A DNA stretch of 64,000 nt from Labilibaculum sp. K2S (GTDB lineage Bacteria; Bacteroidota; Bacteroidia; Bacteroidales; Marinifilaceae). Below, one piece after another: positions 44,073 to 53,571 of the stretch (position 1 is its first letter; the number at the start of each line of letters is the position of its first letter). The DNA lies in NCBI RefSeq assembly GCF_030372765.1, contig NZ_JAUCMW010000004.1, positions 239,323-303,322 of the forward strand, written 5' to 3'. The notes beneath the pieces were generated by a model that was not told where the DNA came from, made no database searches, and worked only from the letters and a program-made list of their open reading frames with translations. A program made the translations under genes and the position numbers.

Positions 44073-45578
44073 ATGAAACTACCTAAATCTTCGTACAATT
44101 GGACCTCCATTTTAGGAGCAAGTATAGCCATAATAGCCTTTTTTCTGATTGTTTTCTTTTTTGTTATTTCCGTCCTTTTCGATCAGGGAAGTTCCTATAT
44201 GGGCTTAATTATCTATATCGTACTCCCAATATTTATGGTAATAGGAATGCTGCTAATTCCTATTGGGATGTTGATTCAGATTCGCAGACAAAAGAAACAA
44301 CTATTTATTTCTGGGGACATGAGATGGCCTCGGGTAGATTTAAATGATCAAAAACACAGAAACGCCTTTTCTCTTTTTGTGATCATAAGTTTCATTTTCC
44401 TTTTTCTTTCTTCCATAGGAAGTTACGAAGCTTTTGTATATAGTGAATCAGTACCTTTTTGCGGTACTTTATGTCATGAGGTTATGGAACCCGAATATGT
44501 AACCTATCAAAAATCTGCTCATGCCAAGGTTGCCTGTGTGGAATGTCATGTTGGCGAAGGAGCCGATTGGTACATGCGTTCGAAATTGAGTGGTTTGTAT
44601 CAGGTATATGCTGTTACGGTTAATAATTTCCCTCGTCCGATCCCTACTCCTCTTGCTAATTTACGACCTGCCAGAGAAACCTGCGAACATTGCCATTGGC
44701 CCGAAAAATTCTATCCCAACCGAATTAAAAATGAACAGCATTTTTTAGCTGATGAAAACAACACCGAATGGAATATTCAGCTAACCATGAAAACCGGGCC
44801 GGATCATCACACTCAAAAACTAAGCGAAGGAATTCACTGGCACATTAATCCTAATGTAAAAATCGAATTTATGTCGGCTGATAACAAATCAGAATACATT
44901 CAATGGATTAAATACACCAATAAAGCTACGGGAGAAGAGCACATTTTCGAAGATACTATGATGGAACCTGACAGTACATTTTTTGCAGATGGTAAATTGC
45001 ATGAAATGGATTGTATGGACTGTCACAACCGCCCATCTCACGGCTATTTATCTCCTCCTGACTTTATTGATGCTGCCATGTCTTCGAAGGAAGTCGATCC
45101 GCAGATTCCGTATATAAAACTTGCCGCCATGGAGGCATTAAAAGGCACTTATTCAACCAAGGACAGTGCTGATTTACTAATTAAACAAACCGTTCTTAAT
45201 TTCTATAAAGAAAATTATCCTGATAAAGGTGCAGAGCATGAAGCCAATATATTAAAAGCGATAGAAGGCATTAAAATTGCTTACCATGAAAATACATTCC
45301 CTGAAATGAAGGTTCGTTGGGATGCATATCCTAACCACAAAAGCCATATGGAAACACAAGGTTGCTTCCGCTGTCACGACAACAATCATAAAACAAAGGA
45401 TGGGAGAGTAATTTCCAAAGATTGCAATCTGTGTCACTCAATTACAGCTCAGGGGAAACCTGATTCTTTACAAATGGCCTTTGCCACTCAAAAAATGGAA
45501 TTTATCCATCCTGTTGATATTGGTACCGACTGGAAAGAGTACTCCTGTGTAGATTGTCACGCATATCTTTATCCATAA
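44073..45578 (+). CDS. NapC/NirT-type multihaem cytochrome c
   Basis: The 501 residues begin with three membrane helices (about 12-35, 47-70 and 100-118), followed by a periplasmic region with haem sites. The first is FCGTLCHEV, with three residues between the cysteines (Cx3CH). Six standard sites follow: CVECH, CEHCH, CMDCH, CFRCH, CNLCH and CVDCH. So up to seven haems are predicted. The N-terminal layout is that of quinol-oxidising NapC/NrfH-like proteins, extended by extra haem motifs. No terminal reductase lies nearby, so its electron acceptor is unknown. Confidence 0.85.
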   Translation: MKLPKSSYNWTSILGASIAIIAFFLIVFFFVISVLFDQGSSYMGLIIYIVLPIFMVIGMLLIPIGMLIQIRRQKKQLFISGDMRWPRVDLNDQKHRNAFSLFVIISFIFLFLSSIGSYEAFVYSESVPFCGTLCHEVMEPEYVTYQKSAHAKVACVECHVGEGADWYMRSKLSGLYQVYAVTVNNFPRPIPTPLANLRPARETCEHCHWPEKFYPNRIKNEQHFLADENNTEWNIQLTMKTGPDHHTQKLSEGIHWHINPNVKIEFMSADNKSEYIQWIKYTNKATGEEHIFEDTMMEPDSTFFADGKLHEMDCMDCHNRPSHGYLSPPDFIDAAMSSKEVDPQIPYIKLAAMEALKGTYSTKDSADLLIKQTVLNFYKENYPDKGAEHEANILKAIEGIKIAYHENTFPEMKVRWDAYPNHKSHMETQGCFRCHDNNHKTKDGRVISKDCNLCHSITAQGKPDSLQMAFATQKMEFIHPVDIGTDWKEYSCVDCHAYLYP

Positions 45579-45661
45579 AATCAGAACAAACAAAAGCATT
45601 CTATTTGGAATTGTTTTAATTAAAGAAGATATTCGTATCTGAATTAGAACAAAACCATAGA

Positions 45662-46057
45662 ATGAAAGGAAATAGACTGAGCGGTTCTGAACTACATGAA
45701 TTAGGAATCAAGTGGGTATACAAGCACATAAAAGATGAGTTTGAAGTCTTATCGGTGAATATTGAATTTGAGAAGAATCCTCAGATTCTGGCAAAGAAAG
45801 ACGATATTTTGCATTTTATAGTGGTAAAAACCAGCACCTATCCGGATGTAGGTTCACTCTCACCATCTGCTGCCGAAGAAATTATCCAACATGCCGATAA
45901 GCACAAGGCTAAAATTCTATTTGCCCACGTTGGCGTAGCAAATGCGGATACTCAAGACGAACAAGAAATGCAATATCCGACAAAAGGCGGCCAGTATTAT
46001 ATCAATTTCACTGGCCTAAGCATTCAGCCAAACATATTAACGAATCCAAATACCTAA
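45662..46057 (+). CDS. hypothetical protein upstream of pdxH
   Basis: The 131 residues have an alternating helix-strand pattern: LHELGIKWVYKHIKDEFEVLSVNIEFE, then an acidic-Lys strand DDILHFIVVKTSTYPDVG, then a helix and FAHVGVANAD. The D-x11-VVKT arrangement vaguely recalls PD-(D/E)xK nuclease cores, but key residues cannot be matched with confidence. It ends four bases before pdxH and is surely in the same operon. Function is unknown. Confidence 0.6.
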   Translation: MKGNRLSGSELHELGIKWVYKHIKDEFEVLSVNIEFEKNPQILAKKDDILHFIVVKTSTYPDVGSLSPSAAEEIIQHADKHKAKILFAHVGVANADTQDEQEMQYPTKGGQYYINFTGLSIQPNILTNPNT

Positions 46058-46061
46058 GCTG

Positions 46062-46700
46062 ATGAAAAAGGACTTTAAAAAGCTTAGACATGAATATGGT
46101 ATGGCTGAATTGAATAAATCGGATATTAATTCAAATCCATTTACACAATTCCGGATATGGTTTGAACAAGCGGTAAAAATGGAACTGCCTGACGCTAATG
46201 CCATGACACTGGCAACAGTATCTATTGACAACAAACCTTCTGCACGAATTCTACTATTAAAAGATTATAATGAGAAAGGCTTTTGCTTCTTCACCAATTA
46301 CAATAGCCGGAAAGGTATTGACATAGAAGGAAATCCTTATGGTTCACTTGTTTTTTTCTGGCCTGAACTGGAGAGACAAATCCGTATTGAAGGAAAAATT
46401 GAGAAATTGGAACCGGAATTATCTGACGAGTATTTTTTTGATCGGCCTGTTGGCAGCCGAACAGCCGCCGCAGTATCGCCTCAGAGTGATGAAATTGAAA
46501 ACCGCGACGCTCTAATTCAAATGGTTGAAACGTTTAAGAAAGAAAATGGAGATGAATTTACCCGACCGGATTTTTGGGGCGGATATCGTCTTATTCCTGA
46601 TCTTTTTGAATTTTGGCAAGGACGGGAGAGTCGATTAAATGATAGGATCGAGTACAATCTCAAAAATAAAGAATGGAAAATCAGAAGACTTGCTCCATAA
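46062..46700 (+). CDS. pdxH: pyridoxamine 5'-phosphate oxidase
   Basis: The 212 residues are a standard FMN-dependent PNP/PMP oxidase. Visible are PFTQFRIWFEQAVKM, AMTLATVSIDNKPSARILLLKDYNEKGFCFFTNYNSRKG, LVFFWPELERQIRIEGKIEKL, SRTAAAVSPQSDEI and the C-terminal WGGYRLIPDLFEFWQGRESRLNDRIEY, which holds the PLP-binding Arg residues. It makes pyridoxal phosphate with O2 as oxidant, so the organism meets oxygen at least sometimes. Confidence 0.96.
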   Translation: MKKDFKKLRHEYGMAELNKSDINSNPFTQFRIWFEQAVKMELPDANAMTLATVSIDNKPSARILLLKDYNEKGFCFFTNYNSRKGIDIEGNPYGSLVFFWPELERQIRIEGKIEKLEPELSDEYFFDRPVGSRTAAAVSPQSDEIENRDALIQMVETFKKENGDEFTRPDFWGGYRLIPDLFEFWQGRESRLNDRIEYNLKNKEWKIRRLAP

Positions 46701-46848
46701 AACAACTCCTTTTATCAACAAAAAACTCACATTCATACAAAAACTTTAAAAAAAGTAATTTTTGAGGGTCACCTTTTGCCTGAAATAAGAATTAAAGGAT
46801 AGGAACGATGTCCATTGCTCCTATTCAGAAATATGTATGTAGTTAATA

Positions 46849-46885
46849 AAACACCCCCTTTTTTGTTGTAGAGGGGGTGCTTTTA
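46849..46885. terminator. terminator between pdxH and the PfkB kinase
   Basis: CACCCCCT (46852-46859) pairs with AGGGGGTG (46872-46879). Short T/A runs lie on both sides. It mainly serves the minus-strand kinase gene. Confidence 0.75.
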
Positions 46886-47809
46886 TCATAAACGGTATCT
46901 ATTCGCTGTTGCAATCGGTAAAAAATTATCATAAATCATACAAACATCCTGAGAAAATGCTGTTGTAATAGTTGCAAGCTCATTTATTTGTGCTTGCGAA
47001 AGTGCAACAAGATCGGAAGTTTTAATCCCATTACGAACAAAAACAAAAGCGATCGCAGCATTTACTGTATCTCCGGCTCCCACAGTACTAATGGGATTTA
47101 TTGGAGGAACTTCAAAGAAATACTTTTGCTGATTGTAAATGGATAGTCCCTGTTTGTTTGCGGTATAAATCAGTATCGCATCAGAAAATTCATTCAGCCA
47201 TTTGTAGGCCTGATCTGAATTCTTCAGCTTACAAATTAATTCAAAATCTTCATTCGATGCTTTTACCACATTCGCCAAAGCCATATTCTCTTTTATAAAC
47301 GGCAAAACTTCCGGCAGCATAGGTAAGTGCTGAGATCTAAAATTTGGATCGTAAATAATTAAAGCCCCTCTCTCTTTACATTCAAGTAAAAATGTTAGCA
47401 AAGCAGAGCGAAACTCCTTTTTTATAGCCAAAAAAGATCCGAAAAGAATAATATCATCTTTTTGAACATCCTTAGGAAAAACAATTGTGTTGGGAAGTCC
47501 TTTACGAGTCTTATAAAACGTATAATCCGCATTTTTATTTTCATCCAAAAAGGCCAATGCCAGGTTCGAATTGGTATCTGAAAAATAAGATATATGTCTT
47601 ATATCCACACCATTATCAACCAGGAAGTTTTTAATTTGAGTACCAACCCTATCAATTCCCAGCTCACTTATCAATGATACATTGATCCCTAATCTGCTCA
47701 AAGAAACCGCTGAATTTAGGAAAGATCCACCTGGTTTTGCTTCAACCGGAGTATCATTCTCAAAAAATAAATCCAACACACAATCTCCAATAGTATATAC
47801 TTTTCTCAT
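46886..47809 (-). CDS. PfkB family carbohydrate kinase (fructokinase-like)
   Basis: The 307 residues are a ribokinase-fold sugar kinase. The N-terminal signature is KPGGSFLNSAVSLSRLGINVSLISELGIDRVG and the C-terminal catalytic motif NPISTVGAGDTVNAAIAF contains the GAGD anion hole with the catalytic Asp. FYDPNFR-type substrate loop is seen as IIYDPNFRSQHL. Fructokinase is the most likely activity by overall pattern, but ribokinase-like or other sugar specificity cannot be excluded. No transporter or hydrolase is adjacent. Confidence 0.88.
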   Translation of the reverse strand: MRKVYTIGDCVLDLFFENDTPVEAKPGGSFLNSAVSLSRLGINVSLISELGIDRVGTQIKNFLVDNGVDIRHISYFSDTNSNLALAFLDENKNADYTFYKTRKGLPNTIVFPKDVQKDDIILFGSFLAIKKEFRSALLTFLLECKERGALIIYDPNFRSQHLPMLPEVLPFIKENMALANVVKASNEDFELICKLKNSDQAYKWLNEFSDAILIYTANKQGLSIYNQQKYFFEVPPINPISTVGAGDTVNAAIAFVFVRNGIKTSDLVALSQAQINELATITTAFSQDVCMIYDNFLPIATANRYRL

Positions 47810-48240
47810 CTACATTTTTACGATTCGTTACATCTCGTGGTAAAGGCTGACAAGATACAAATTACAACTCCAATTCTAACCTGTATCTGAGCCAGACTGT
47901 GTTCAGTAAAAACATAAAATATCAACACAACAGTTCATTAAAACCATGCACAATGTAAAATAAACGAACAAACAGGGGGCAACTAACTTTAAATCAAAAA
48001 AAATAATCATCAATTATTTACGAAGAGTCTAAAAAAATATATAATTTGTAACCTTTCTAAATTAGAAGCAAAACATCATACTTAAATCGTTTTCGCTTCC
48101 AACTAATTAAGCCAGTAAAAAAAAGTAAGGTTAAATTGAATATAGCTGAACGATAGTAAGGGATGCAGGAATTTTTACAACGAGAAAAAATAAGTAAATT
48201 TGGTTCCGTCATTCCCTAAGCAAAAATAAATTGGAGACAT
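47810..48240. other. divergent intergenic region
   Basis: This 431-base AT-rich region lies between the sugar kinase and the large PEPCK-like gene. It holds the promoter half-site at 48195-48202. No open frame, repeat or RNA structure was recognised. Confidence 0.5.
48195..48202 (+). promoter_or_regulatory. probable -7 element of the PPi-PEPCK-like gene
   Basis: TAAATTTG is a perfect TAnnTTTG match, 38 bases before the ATG at 48241. At the -33 position only TTTT is seen. Confidence 0.45.
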
Positions 48241-51200
48241 ATGCAAAGTAAAAACCCAAGTAGAATTGAAATTAAATCGAAGGAGATTAAAATTGATCAA
48301 AAAGATTTGATTCGTTATATCAACCTTCAGCTGGCAGCAATGGGTCAGCCTATTTTTACGGAAAATTCCGAAGGAGAAAAAAATCAATTATCTGACCCAA
48401 AATTTATTCAGCTTACCGATAGCTTAATAAAAAATTATCGTGCTCAATCGCGATTACTGGCAGATCATTTGTGTCCTGTCGATCAACGTATACAAAACTT
48501 TTTAAATGAATATTTGGAAGATGTTGACACGGAAGTTGCAAAGCTTCCTACTTCAACCTTTATTCTAGATCAACCTGGTATAGCCAGAGAATTAAGTCTT
48601 CCACCAGATAAGGATGAACACATCACAGAGTTATTAAGCTCTTATAGAATAAAACAAGGTGTACTTCACAACCCAAAACACGATAGAAGAACTACAAGCG
48701 GCTCATTTCATATTGTAGGTGGCAGTTTGCCGGTACCTTTGGATAAAATTGAGCTACCAAAAAAAGCTTTTGGTAAATTTCTACAAGCAGCTTTCAATCC
48801 AAGCTCAGAATTAAAACAACTTCCATTTACAGCAACTCAAGAGGAAAAAGCTGAGCTGATGGTCTCTCTTTTACTCCGCCCGATAGTATGTCCGGAAGTA
48901 AAAGGAATAATCAGTCAAAAATCAATGGAGGTTCGCTTCTTTGCTCCTGGCAGCTTAGTAAGTAATCTTGATTTTGTTGAATCAATTTTTGGTAATGCCG
49001 GTGATCCTAACATTCCTGCCAACGATGCTGGTTTAGACATTGAACACTGGACCGGTCATACAGGTTGTATTGTACTGGCTCCGCAATTATTAAATCTTAA
49101 GAAAAAAGAATTGGGCTTACCTCATTACGATGATGCTACTGAGCGCCAGAGAAATGATGGTGTTTGCTGGAAAGATGAAAATGAGCTTTACAACAACGGA
49201 AATGCATTTAAGCTAACATGCCGCAGCGAAAAAGGGGTTGTAATTACGTTGATTGCTGATAACTACTTTGGATACTCTAAAAAGGAAATCAAAACTCAAA
49301 TCAGTTACTCTGCCAATCTTTACGGTTTATCTGAAGAAGAACATTCGGGCGGTGCAATTGCATTCCCACGTAAAAATTTGGGTGACAGCTTTAGTGGTGC
49401 ACTTTTCATGAATAATGTATTGAAAAAACAGTACAGTTTTGATGAAATGGTAAAGCAATTTGGTGAAACAATGAATGTTCATCCGGAAGGTTATGCTGTT
49501 GATAAAGAATATTCAGACATCTATTACATTAACGAAAACGCTAATATTGATGTTTATAAAAGTAAGGTGAGCTGGGAAAAGGATGGTAAAGAACAAAGCA
49601 TTCGTTTAGTTCCAAATAGTTACTACGTTCACCCTTCCGGATATAAAATGCACATGGAGAAGCATCCTTCGGCACCATCGTGGAGATTAGTAAGTACTGC
49701 TTCTGAGGGAACTTTCTGTCACAAACCTTGCACTGTTTCCGGTGGAGGTAAATCAGAGATTTCAAAATCATTATTAAATGCAATCATTTACAGCTCTTTC
49801 TATATCCAGGACATGGAGAAAGACTTTAATCTTGCTGATCAGGTAATTAATCACGATTATACAAAACGTTGGAAAGATAATCCAAGCAGAACAGTCCCTG
49901 CAAGAACTCTCTTAAGTTCTGACCGATCCTTAGGTTCTGTAGTGAAACTATTAACTCCTTCGAAATATTATACTGCTGAATACAACGAATTCTTGAATAC
50001 TATTCCGGATCATGTTAAAGCATTAGTATTATTTGTAAAGAGATTCTACCGTCCGGAAAGAACAGACAGCAACTGGAGAGATTACTTCTCAGTTGATGTT
50101 ATTAACGGACGAAAAGGTCACGAATTGCTCTTCAACAATCGTAAAATTGTTGCCAGTTACTTACGGGTAGGATTCGCAGGTGATAAATCATGGTATTTAA
50201 ATAAATTGCGTCAGGATTTTATTGCTGCAGCCAAAATACAAATGGAAGATGACATTACAGCTTCTATTGTACTTCCTGCCAGTCGATTCAATTATTTGAA
50301 CGAATCTTACGACAATAAAAGTATCAAGTTAACAACAAATTGCGAAGAGCGCTTTTTCCAACGTCCCGATGAAGCTGTTCACCGAGGATACGACAAAGAG
50401 GCAGAAGCTGATCTTTCCATGAGAAATAACTTTACATCAAACTACGAACCTCTTACCCGAGAAGACGGTAAGGAATTACTGGCTGATGCTATAGGTTTCG
50501 ACTTGTATACAAAACCTATTCAGGGAATTATTCGTCAGGGTGCAGAAAGTAAAAAATCAAATTACTTTATTTCTCCTTCTCACACCCGGATTGTAGACGG
50601 GAAACCATCTCAAAACCCACGCTATTTGCAGATTAGACCCGATTTAGTGAATCCGGTTGATGATCGTTTAGCCGAAATTGGTATTCGTCTGGCCAGAAGA
50701 ATTCCGTTGGATCAACCTGTACATCATCCTGTTAATGCAGTTTTACCAGGTCGCAGAAATAATCCTGCCGATAAAGCAGCCGGAATTCGTGCTTTGAGTG
50801 TTTACAATCCAATTCATTATCAGGAATTGCCGGAATTGTTTATGGATTTTATTTGCAGTTTGACTGGAAAATCTCCTTCAACTACAGGAGCAGGTTCTGA
50901 AGGTGCTTTAACAAAAGGTCCTTTCAACATGTTATCTCCAACTACTGATTTAAACAATGCCTTGCTTTCCTATATCCTTACCGGATATCAAGGATTTTCA
51001 TCAGCAGCAGGTCATGTAGGAACAGAAAATCGTTTTGATCATGATGTTTCATTGCTGATTCCTGAACTTTGGTGTCGTTTGAAAGAGGAAAACCGTGATC
51101 CTAAATTATTGATTCAGGAAGGTTCTCTTGAGAAACTATCTGATTTTGAATACGAGGGCGAAACAATTCATGCCAGCCGTTTAGGATATCGTATAACTGA

Positions 51201-51732
51201 AGAATTCCTTTTCCGTTATATGAATCGTATTTTTGATGAGCCTCAGAATGTTTTCAATGAGAGAATGTTAAAACCTGAAATTCAAGATATAGAAGCTTAC
51301 GCTGACGGGATCAAGAATATCGTAGAAGCTCAGGAGAAAGTTGCAATCAACTACTTTAAAGACAATAGTGTTAGCGCAGCAATTCCTCCATTGCAAATTC
51401 TTTTAAATATTATGGCTTATGGCCATTATGAAGGAAAAGAAATCAGTGATCCTGAGTTACGTAAGCAATTCGACAGAGAATTGGTAATTAATTCATCGTG
51501 GTATCAGGCTCGTTTGAAAAACAAGCAACAAATTGACATTAATTTCTACGAAAAGCAAATTGCTTACTTAGAGGCCTTCATGGCCAATAAGATAAACGCA
51601 GAATGGAATGATGAATTGAGTTTGGAAGAACGTTTCTGGAAAGCAAAAAAAGAACTGGAACACGTTAAAACTGAAGAATATCTACAAAATTTAGTTGGTA
51701 CAATTGGTGCCGATCCTTTATTTAAGGCCTAA
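48241..51732 (+). CDS. probable PPi-dependent phosphoenolpyruvate carboxykinase
   Basis: The 1163-residue cytoplasmic protein has no signal or membrane segment. Its size and several stretches agree with what I recall of the PPi-type PEPCKs of Entamoeba and Propionibacterium: AGDPNIPANDAGLDIEHWTG (about 255-275), TFCHKPCTVSGGGKSEISKS (about 490-510) resembling a nucleotide or pyrophosphate loop, and the Arg-rich region near HHPVNAVLPGRRNNPADK. These enzymes interconvert PEP, CO2 and phosphate with oxaloacetate and pyrophosphate and are unrelated in length to ATP- or GTP-PEPCK. The identification rests on memory of the family, without a search. The window also has an ATP-PEPCK and pyruvate kinase. 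A terminator follows at 51758-51785. Confidence 0.7.
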   Translation: MQSKNPSRIEIKSKEIKIDQKDLIRYINLQLAAMGQPIFTENSEGEKNQLSDPKFIQLTDSLIKNYRAQSRLLADHLCPVDQRIQNFLNEYLEDVDTEVAKLPTSTFILDQPGIARELSLPPDKDEHITELLSSYRIKQGVLHNPKHDRRTTSGSFHIVGGSLPVPLDKIELPKKAFGKFLQAAFNPSSELKQLPFTATQEEKAELMVSLLLRPIVCPEVKGIISQKSMEVRFFAPGSLVSNLDFVESIFGNAGDPNIPANDAGLDIEHWTGHTGCIVLAPQLLNLKKKELGLPHYDDATERQRNDGVCWKDENELYNNGNAFKLTCRSEKGVVITLIADNYFGYSKKEIKTQISYSANLYGLSEEEHSGGAIAFPRKNLGDSFSGALFMNNVLKKQYSFDEMVKQFGETMNVHPEGYAVDKEYSDIYYINENANIDVYKSKVSWEKDGKEQSIRLVPNSYYVHPSGYKMHMEKHPSAPSWRLVSTASEGTFCHKPCTVSGGGKSEISKSLLNAIIYSSFYIQDMEKDFNLADQVINHDYTKRWKDNPSRTVPARTLLSSDRSLGSVVKLLTPSKYYTAEYNEFLNTIPDHVKALVLFVKRFYRPERTDSNWRDYFSVDVINGRKGHELLFNNRKIVASYLRVGFAGDKSWYLNKLRQDFIAAAKIQMEDDITASIVLPASRFNYLNESYDNKSIKLTTNCEERFFQRPDEAVHRGYDKEAEADLSMRNNFTSNYEPLTREDGKELLADAIGFDLYTKPIQGIIRQGAESKKSNYFISPSHTRIVDGKPSQNPRYLQIRPDLVNPVDDRLAEIGIRLARRIPLDQPVHHPVNAVLPGRRNNPADKAAGIRALSVYNPIHYQELPELFMDFICSLTGKSPSTTGAGSEGALTKGPFNMLSPTTDLNNALLSYILTGYQGFSSAAGHVGTENRFDHDVSLLIPELWCRLKEENRDPKLLIQEGSLEKLSDFEYEGETIHASRLGYRITEEFLFRYMNRIFDEPQNVFNERMLKPEIQDIEAYADGIKNIVEAQEKVAINYFKDNSVSAAIPPLQILLNIMAYGHYEGKEISDPELRKQFDRELVINSSWYQARLKNKQQIDINFYEKQIAYLEAFMANKINAEWNDELSLEERFWKAKKELEHVKTEEYLQNLVGTIGADPLFKA

Positions 51733-51757
51733 AACAGACTTTGATGCTAATATAATT

Positions 51758-51785
51758 GGGAACTCTTTTAGGGTTCCCTTTTTTT
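51758..51785 (+). terminator. intrinsic terminator of the PPi-PEPCK-like gene
   Basis: GGGAAC (51758-51763) pairs with GTTCCC (51773-51778), then seven T. Confidence 0.8.
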
Positions 51786-51797
51786 ATTCGGCAAACT

Positions 51798-51914
51798 GAA
51801 AAAATAATGCCCGTGATATAGGGGAATCACGGGCAACAATTCTAAAGGGTTAATTAACCTACTAACCAGCCTTACGGCTGAACCTTTATGAGTTCTACCT
51901 TTCAGAAAGAACTC
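51798..51914 (-). ncRNA. candidate small structured RNA
   Basis: Read on the minus strand, a -7-like box TATCTTTA (51920-51927) is followed after five bases by a 5' hairpin (GAGTTCT pairing with AGAACTC, 51914 to 51890). Next comes a CAGCC-GTAA-GGCTG stem closed by a GNRA tetraloop (51880-51867), the palindrome GGTTAATTAACC (51859-51848), and a ten-pair hairpin TGCCCGTGAT/ATCACGGGCA (51835-51808) followed by ATTATTTTTT, as in an intrinsic terminator. The transcript would be about 115 bases. The GNRA loop exists only on this strand, which sets the direction. No protein frame fits. I do not recognise the family. Confidence 0.55.
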
Positions 51915-52140
51915 GCTAATAAAGATAAAAAAAAAAATTAAATATTTTAACATTTAATAACATTTCCCTTTCTTTAAAACAATTCCAAATCCTTCATAAT
52001 ATTGCATATAGATGTGTTGCCTCACTTATATATGCCTTATTTCATCAGCACATTCAACAATTTTCAGAATTTAAATGGATTAGGTTAGAAAGTATAATAG
52101 TTACATATACAGCATTATTAATGGATATAATAAAAAATTA

Positions 52141-52166
52141 GCTCCGGTTAATAAACCGAAGCTAAT
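52141..52166 (-). terminator. possible terminator of the porin gene
   Basis: TTAGCTTCGG appears on the minus strand opposite CCGAAGCTAA: the plus strand reads TTAGCTCCGGTT (from 52138) and AACCGAAGCTAA (to about 52164), pairing with one mismatch around the loop AATA. It lies 86 bases after the porin stop. Confidence 0.5.
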
Positions 52167-52251
52167 TATAAATTAAGGAACTAATTCTTTGACGAACTTG
52201 TTTCCAAACACTTAAAATTGAAAAACAGATTTTCTATATTAATTTATATTC

Positions 52252-53487
52252 TTAAAATGAATATTTAAAATGTACGCTCAAGCGGGTACTTCCCACCTCT
52301 TTCGAATCTGCAACCTTACCATTAATTTGAGTTGTTCCATAAGCCGCTGCTGTATACAGTGCTTGAGTACCTATCATGAAACTTCCGGAATGAAATTCAA
52401 CTCTGGGACCAAACTGATAGATATAGTCAATGTTTGAACCACGGCTATACAAACCCACAAAACTACTTCCATTCATTGCCAAATTATCATCAGCACCTAA
52501 ATTTTTGGTATAACCAGCAAATAATCCGTAACGAACATTGCCTGTTGTAGTATGAATATCAGACCAAACAGAAGATGTTTTCACGTTGGTATATTCGTAA
52601 TCGCCATTGGCCTTCACATTTTTAACTCCATATCCGCCCAGCATTACAAAATTGTACATGTTTTGTCCGTAGATCGTTTGTAAGTTCCAAACCAACTTAT
52701 CCGTTTTTACAGTCATCCAGGCATTCATTTGGTAACTGCTCAACATTTCGTCGGTTTTTAAACCTGCTGAATTCACAACCATAGGCTTTAAGAATTTATA
52801 ACCTGCTGTTGCCCCCAAAGTAAATCCTTTGGCAAAATCGTACTTAACCTGGGCTGAAAATTCAGGAATGCCGGCTTGCTGTACATATTTTACATTCGCA
52901 CCATCCGGCCCCGTAGATTTAGCATCCATTTCAGATAATGCGGCAATAAATGCATATCCTTTATCTCCTAACTTACGGGTATATCTAAACTGAGGAGCTC
53001 TCGACAACACATTAAACGGCAAGCCTGCATTCCAATGCAATACATCAGGATAACATGAAGTTACAAACATGGGATGCCAGGTTTTACCCACCAAAAGTTC
53101 ATCTTTTCCCCAATCTAATTTTACAAATGCATGTCGCAAACGCAATAAACCAGTTTTATCATCGGAAGTCCCCACAAAATCACCTTGAAGTGTTGCAGAT
53201 CCTTTAGCACCAAAAGCTTCAAAACCTGTAACCCCAACGTTTAATCTTGAATGAATCGTAGTCATGAACAATTCCGAACGGTCGTTTAAATCGGCTCCAT
53301 TCGCATCATACGATTTTGCTGCCGGGTAAAGAATTACATCCCCTTCACGGGAATTAACAGACTTACGACTATCGTATATTCCTTCCGCTGTTACAAAGCC
53401 ACTTAACTTTACTTTTACTTCATCAGCCTTTTGAGCCATTCCTAACAACGGTAAAAATCCGATAATCAATAGATATATTTTTTTCAT
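52252..53487 (-). CDS. outer-membrane porin (DcaP-like beta barrel)
   Basis: The 411 residues start with a signal peptide (MKKIYLLIIGFLPLLGMAQ). VKLSGFVTAEGIYDSRKSVNSREGD opens the barrel in the DcaP/porin style, followed by alternating strands and ending in SVHFKYSF with a terminal Phe, as needed for barrel insertion. It lies 84 bases downstream of the lactate oxidase-type gene on the same strand, so it is probably the outer-membrane entry route for lactate or another carboxylate. That role is inferred from position. Confidence 0.8.
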   Translation of the reverse strand: MKKIYLLIIGFLPLLGMAQKADEVKVKLSGFVTAEGIYDSRKSVNSREGDVILYPAAKSYDANGADLNDRSELFMTTIHSRLNVGVTGFEAFGAKGSATLQGDFVGTSDDKTGLLRLRHAFVKLDWGKDELLVGKTWHPMFVTSCYPDVLHWNAGLPFNVLSRAPQFRYTRKLGDKGYAFIAALSEMDAKSTGPDGANVKYVQQAGIPEFSAQVKYDFAKGFTLGATAGYKFLKPMVVNSAGLKTDEMLSSYQMNAWMTVKTDKLVWNLQTIYGQNMYNFVMLGGYGVKNVKANGDYEYTNVKTSSVWSDIHTTTGNVRYGLFAGYTKNLGADDNLAMNGSSFVGLYSRGSNIDYIYQFGPRVEFHSGSFMIGTQALYTAAAYGTTQINGKVADSKEVGSTRLSVHFKYSF

Positions 53488-53571
53488 AATTTTTAGTTTT
53501 TAAACGTAGGACAAAACCTGATCCTTATTTTTAAGAGTCAGAACTATCTCAACAATAGCAATTAGTAGATT

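Larger units (their letters stand above)
51733..52251. other. intergenic region holding a terminator and a structured RNA candidate
   Basis: This 519-base region starts with the PEPCK-like gene's terminator. A cluster of four hairpins at 51808-51914 follows, best read on the minus strand. From about 51930 to 52251 it is AT-rich with no further structure. The stretch upstream of the porin gene's end holds GCTTCGGTTT/AACCGAAGC-like arms near 52141-52165 that could be the porin terminator. Confidence 0.5.
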
